Source of the DNA: C00003060 sp041547605
GTDB lineage: Bacteria > Desulfobacterota > Desulfobacteria > Desulfobacterales > C00003060
NCBI GenBank assembly: GCA_041547605.1
Contig: JBFEUB010000109.1
Span: 1 to 11,933, forward strand
Length of the DNA: 11,933 nucleotides
Direction of reading: 5' to 3'
Shown here: positions 10,851 through 11,933 of the stretch, one piece after another
How positions within the stretch are numbered: the stretch's first letter is position 1
Layout: the number at the start of each line of letters is the position of its first letter
Notes under the pieces: model-generated
The model's input: only the letters and a program-made list of their open reading frames with translations
The model's database searches: none
What the model was told of the DNA's origin: nothing
Position numbers and translations under genes: made by a program

Positions 10851-11933
10851 TTATTTTTTAGTGTCATGCTCCCATTTCTTGAGATAGATTTGAATAATGG
10901 TCACTGCTGCTGGTGTTATTCCCGAGACTCTAGAGGCCTGGCCCAAAGAAACCGGCCGAATTTTGGAAAGCTTCTCCTTGACCTCATTCGAGAGCCCTGG
11001 AATAATGAAGTAGTCCAGATCTTCTGGAATTCTGGTTCCTTCCAAGTATTTCACCCGTTCAACCTGTTCGCTCTGACGTCGTATGTATCCATCGTATTTG
11101 ACAAGGATGGTAGCTTGTTCAGCTGCTTGGCTGTCAAAAGAGAGAATGCGATTCTCAAGCTGGGCAATATCTTTCAGGTCGGTCTCGGGCCTTTTCAGCA
11201 GATCCTTCAACGTCAATGGCTGATTAATAGTTCCAATACCTAAATCTTCTAAAGTCTGCTTCACTTGTGGCTTTGGATTCAGTCGCACATCTGAAAGGAG
11301 GGTCAAAAGTCCGTCAACAGAGTTACGCTTTTGTTCAAATTGCTCGTAAGCTTCGCTGGAGACCAGGCCAATCTGATGTCCAAGCTCGCGAAGACGCAAA
11401 TCCGCGTTATCCTCTCGAAGCAAAAGGCGATATTCGGCCCTTGATGTAAACATCCTGTAAGGCTCTTGGGTCCCTTTGGTGACCAGGTCATCGATCATAA
11501 CACCAATATAGGCCTGATCACGTCCGAGGATGATCGGAGGGTCTCCCCTGACGTGGCGAACCGCGTTGATTCCGGCCATGATCCCCTGGCCCGCTGCCTC
11601 CTCGTAACCCGAGGTGCCATTGATCTGGCCCGCCAAGAACAACCCTGAAATGACTTTACATTCCAGGCTAGGCTTAATTTGCACCGGATCTACGTAGTCG
11701 TATTCAATCGCGTAACCCGGCCGCACAATCTCGACCTTTTCAAGCCCCTCAATAGATCGAAGCATTTTGAACTGCATATCCACCGGTAGGCTCGTTGAGA
11801 TGCCGTTTGGATAAACCTCGGTCGTTCCGAGCCCCATGGGCTCAAGAAAAATCTGATGTCGCAGTTTATCCGGAAACCGAACGACCTTATCTTCAATCGA
11901 AGGACAATACCTTGCTCCCACCCCCTGAATCAC
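10851..11933 (-). CDS. mnmG: tRNA uridine-5-carboxymethylaminomethyl modification enzyme MnmG, 5' end cut by the window
   Basis: The FAD-binding partner of MnmE; together they install carboxymethylaminomethyl or aminomethyl groups at the wobble uridine 34 of certain tRNAs. The last 360 residues are visible. The frame is open through the right edge (first codons Val-Ile-Gln-Gly-Val-Gly), so roughly 265-270 N-terminal residues with the FAD-binding GxGxxG lie outside. Signatures: GARYCPSIEDK with the conserved cysteine (E. coli Cys277), GQINGTSGYEEAAGQG, EPYRMFTSRAEYRLLLREDNADLRL, then the C-terminal helical domain with VKYDGYIRRQ, GLSNEVKEKL and GQASRVSGITPAAV, which in the family contacts MnmE and tRNA. 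It ends KKWEHDTKK at TAA 10853-10851. mnmE and rsmG, frequent neighbours, are not in the window; comF follows downstream. Confidence 0.98.
   Translation of the reverse strand: MIQGVGARYCPSIEDKVVRFPDKLRHQIFLEPMGLGTTEVYPNGISTSLPVDMQFKMLRSIEGLEKVEIVRPGYAIEYDYVDPVQIKPSLECKVISGLFLAGQINGTSGYEEAAGQGIMAGINAVRHVRGDPPIILGRDQAYIGVMIDDLVTKGTQEPYRMFTSRAEYRLLLREDNADLRLRELGHQIGLVSSEAYEQFEQKRNSVDGLLTLLSDVRLNPKPQVKQTLEDLGIGTINQPLTLKDLLKRPETDLKDIAQLENRILSFDSQAAEQATILVKYDGYIRRQSEQVERVKYLEGTRIPEDLDYFIIPGLSNEVKEKLSKIRPVSLGQASRVSGITPAAVTIIQIYLKKWEHDTKK

Overview
The window looks like chromosomal sequence from a member of Desulfobacterota (old Deltaproteobacteria), probably an anaerobe. This rests on three things: an F0-only ATP synthase cluster (atpZ-atpI-atpB-atpE) followed by its own terminator, with no atpF-H-A-G-D-C after it; an ATP synthase c subunit with a signal-peptide-like N-terminus; and a Rex redox repressor next door. 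No phage, transposase, CRISPR, tRNA or rRNA signal was recognised. The assignment is inference from gene content and protein style, not from a search.

Layout. Positions 1-2899, plus strand: the C-terminal five-sixths of glutamate-1-semialdehyde aminomutase (hemL), then atpZ, atpI, atpB and atpE, closely spaced with good ribosome binding sites and closed by a strong intrinsic terminator at 2918-2969. Positions 2970-3345: about 375 bases without a convincing gene, with strong dyad symmetry. Positions 3346-4026, plus strand: rex. Positions 4210-7053, minus strand: uvrA, convergent with rex. Positions 7228-7533, plus strand: a small MTH1187/YqgV-type thiamine-binding protein, divergent from uvrA. 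Positions 7547-11933, minus strand: in transcription order the C-terminal part of mnmG, comF, a membrane protein with C-terminal TPR repeats (TMTC-like), and a YfcE-type metallophosphodiesterase.

How the genes work together. The four atp genes encode the membrane part of the F-type ATP synthase and its assembly factors; residues of the c subunit indicate proton rather than sodium coupling. Rex senses NADH/NAD+ and usually controls anaerobic energy genes, but no clear Rex operator was found here. The remaining genes are housekeeping (haem precursor synthesis, excision repair, tRNA modification) or accessory, and the minus-strand set does not look like one functional pathway.

Most of the window is conventional. 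The unusual material is mainly between genes: (a) a diverged pair of short repeats in inverted orientation flanking rex; (b) a highly structured leader before the phosphodiesterase gene in which a small hairpin covers the ribosome binding site and a second, longer-range pairing competes with or stacks on other stems; (c) a possible 18-codon reading frame, with an ideal ribosome binding site, lying inside the atpE terminator; and (d) an altered first ABC signature in UvrA. None is proven, and no completely new multi-gene system was recognised.
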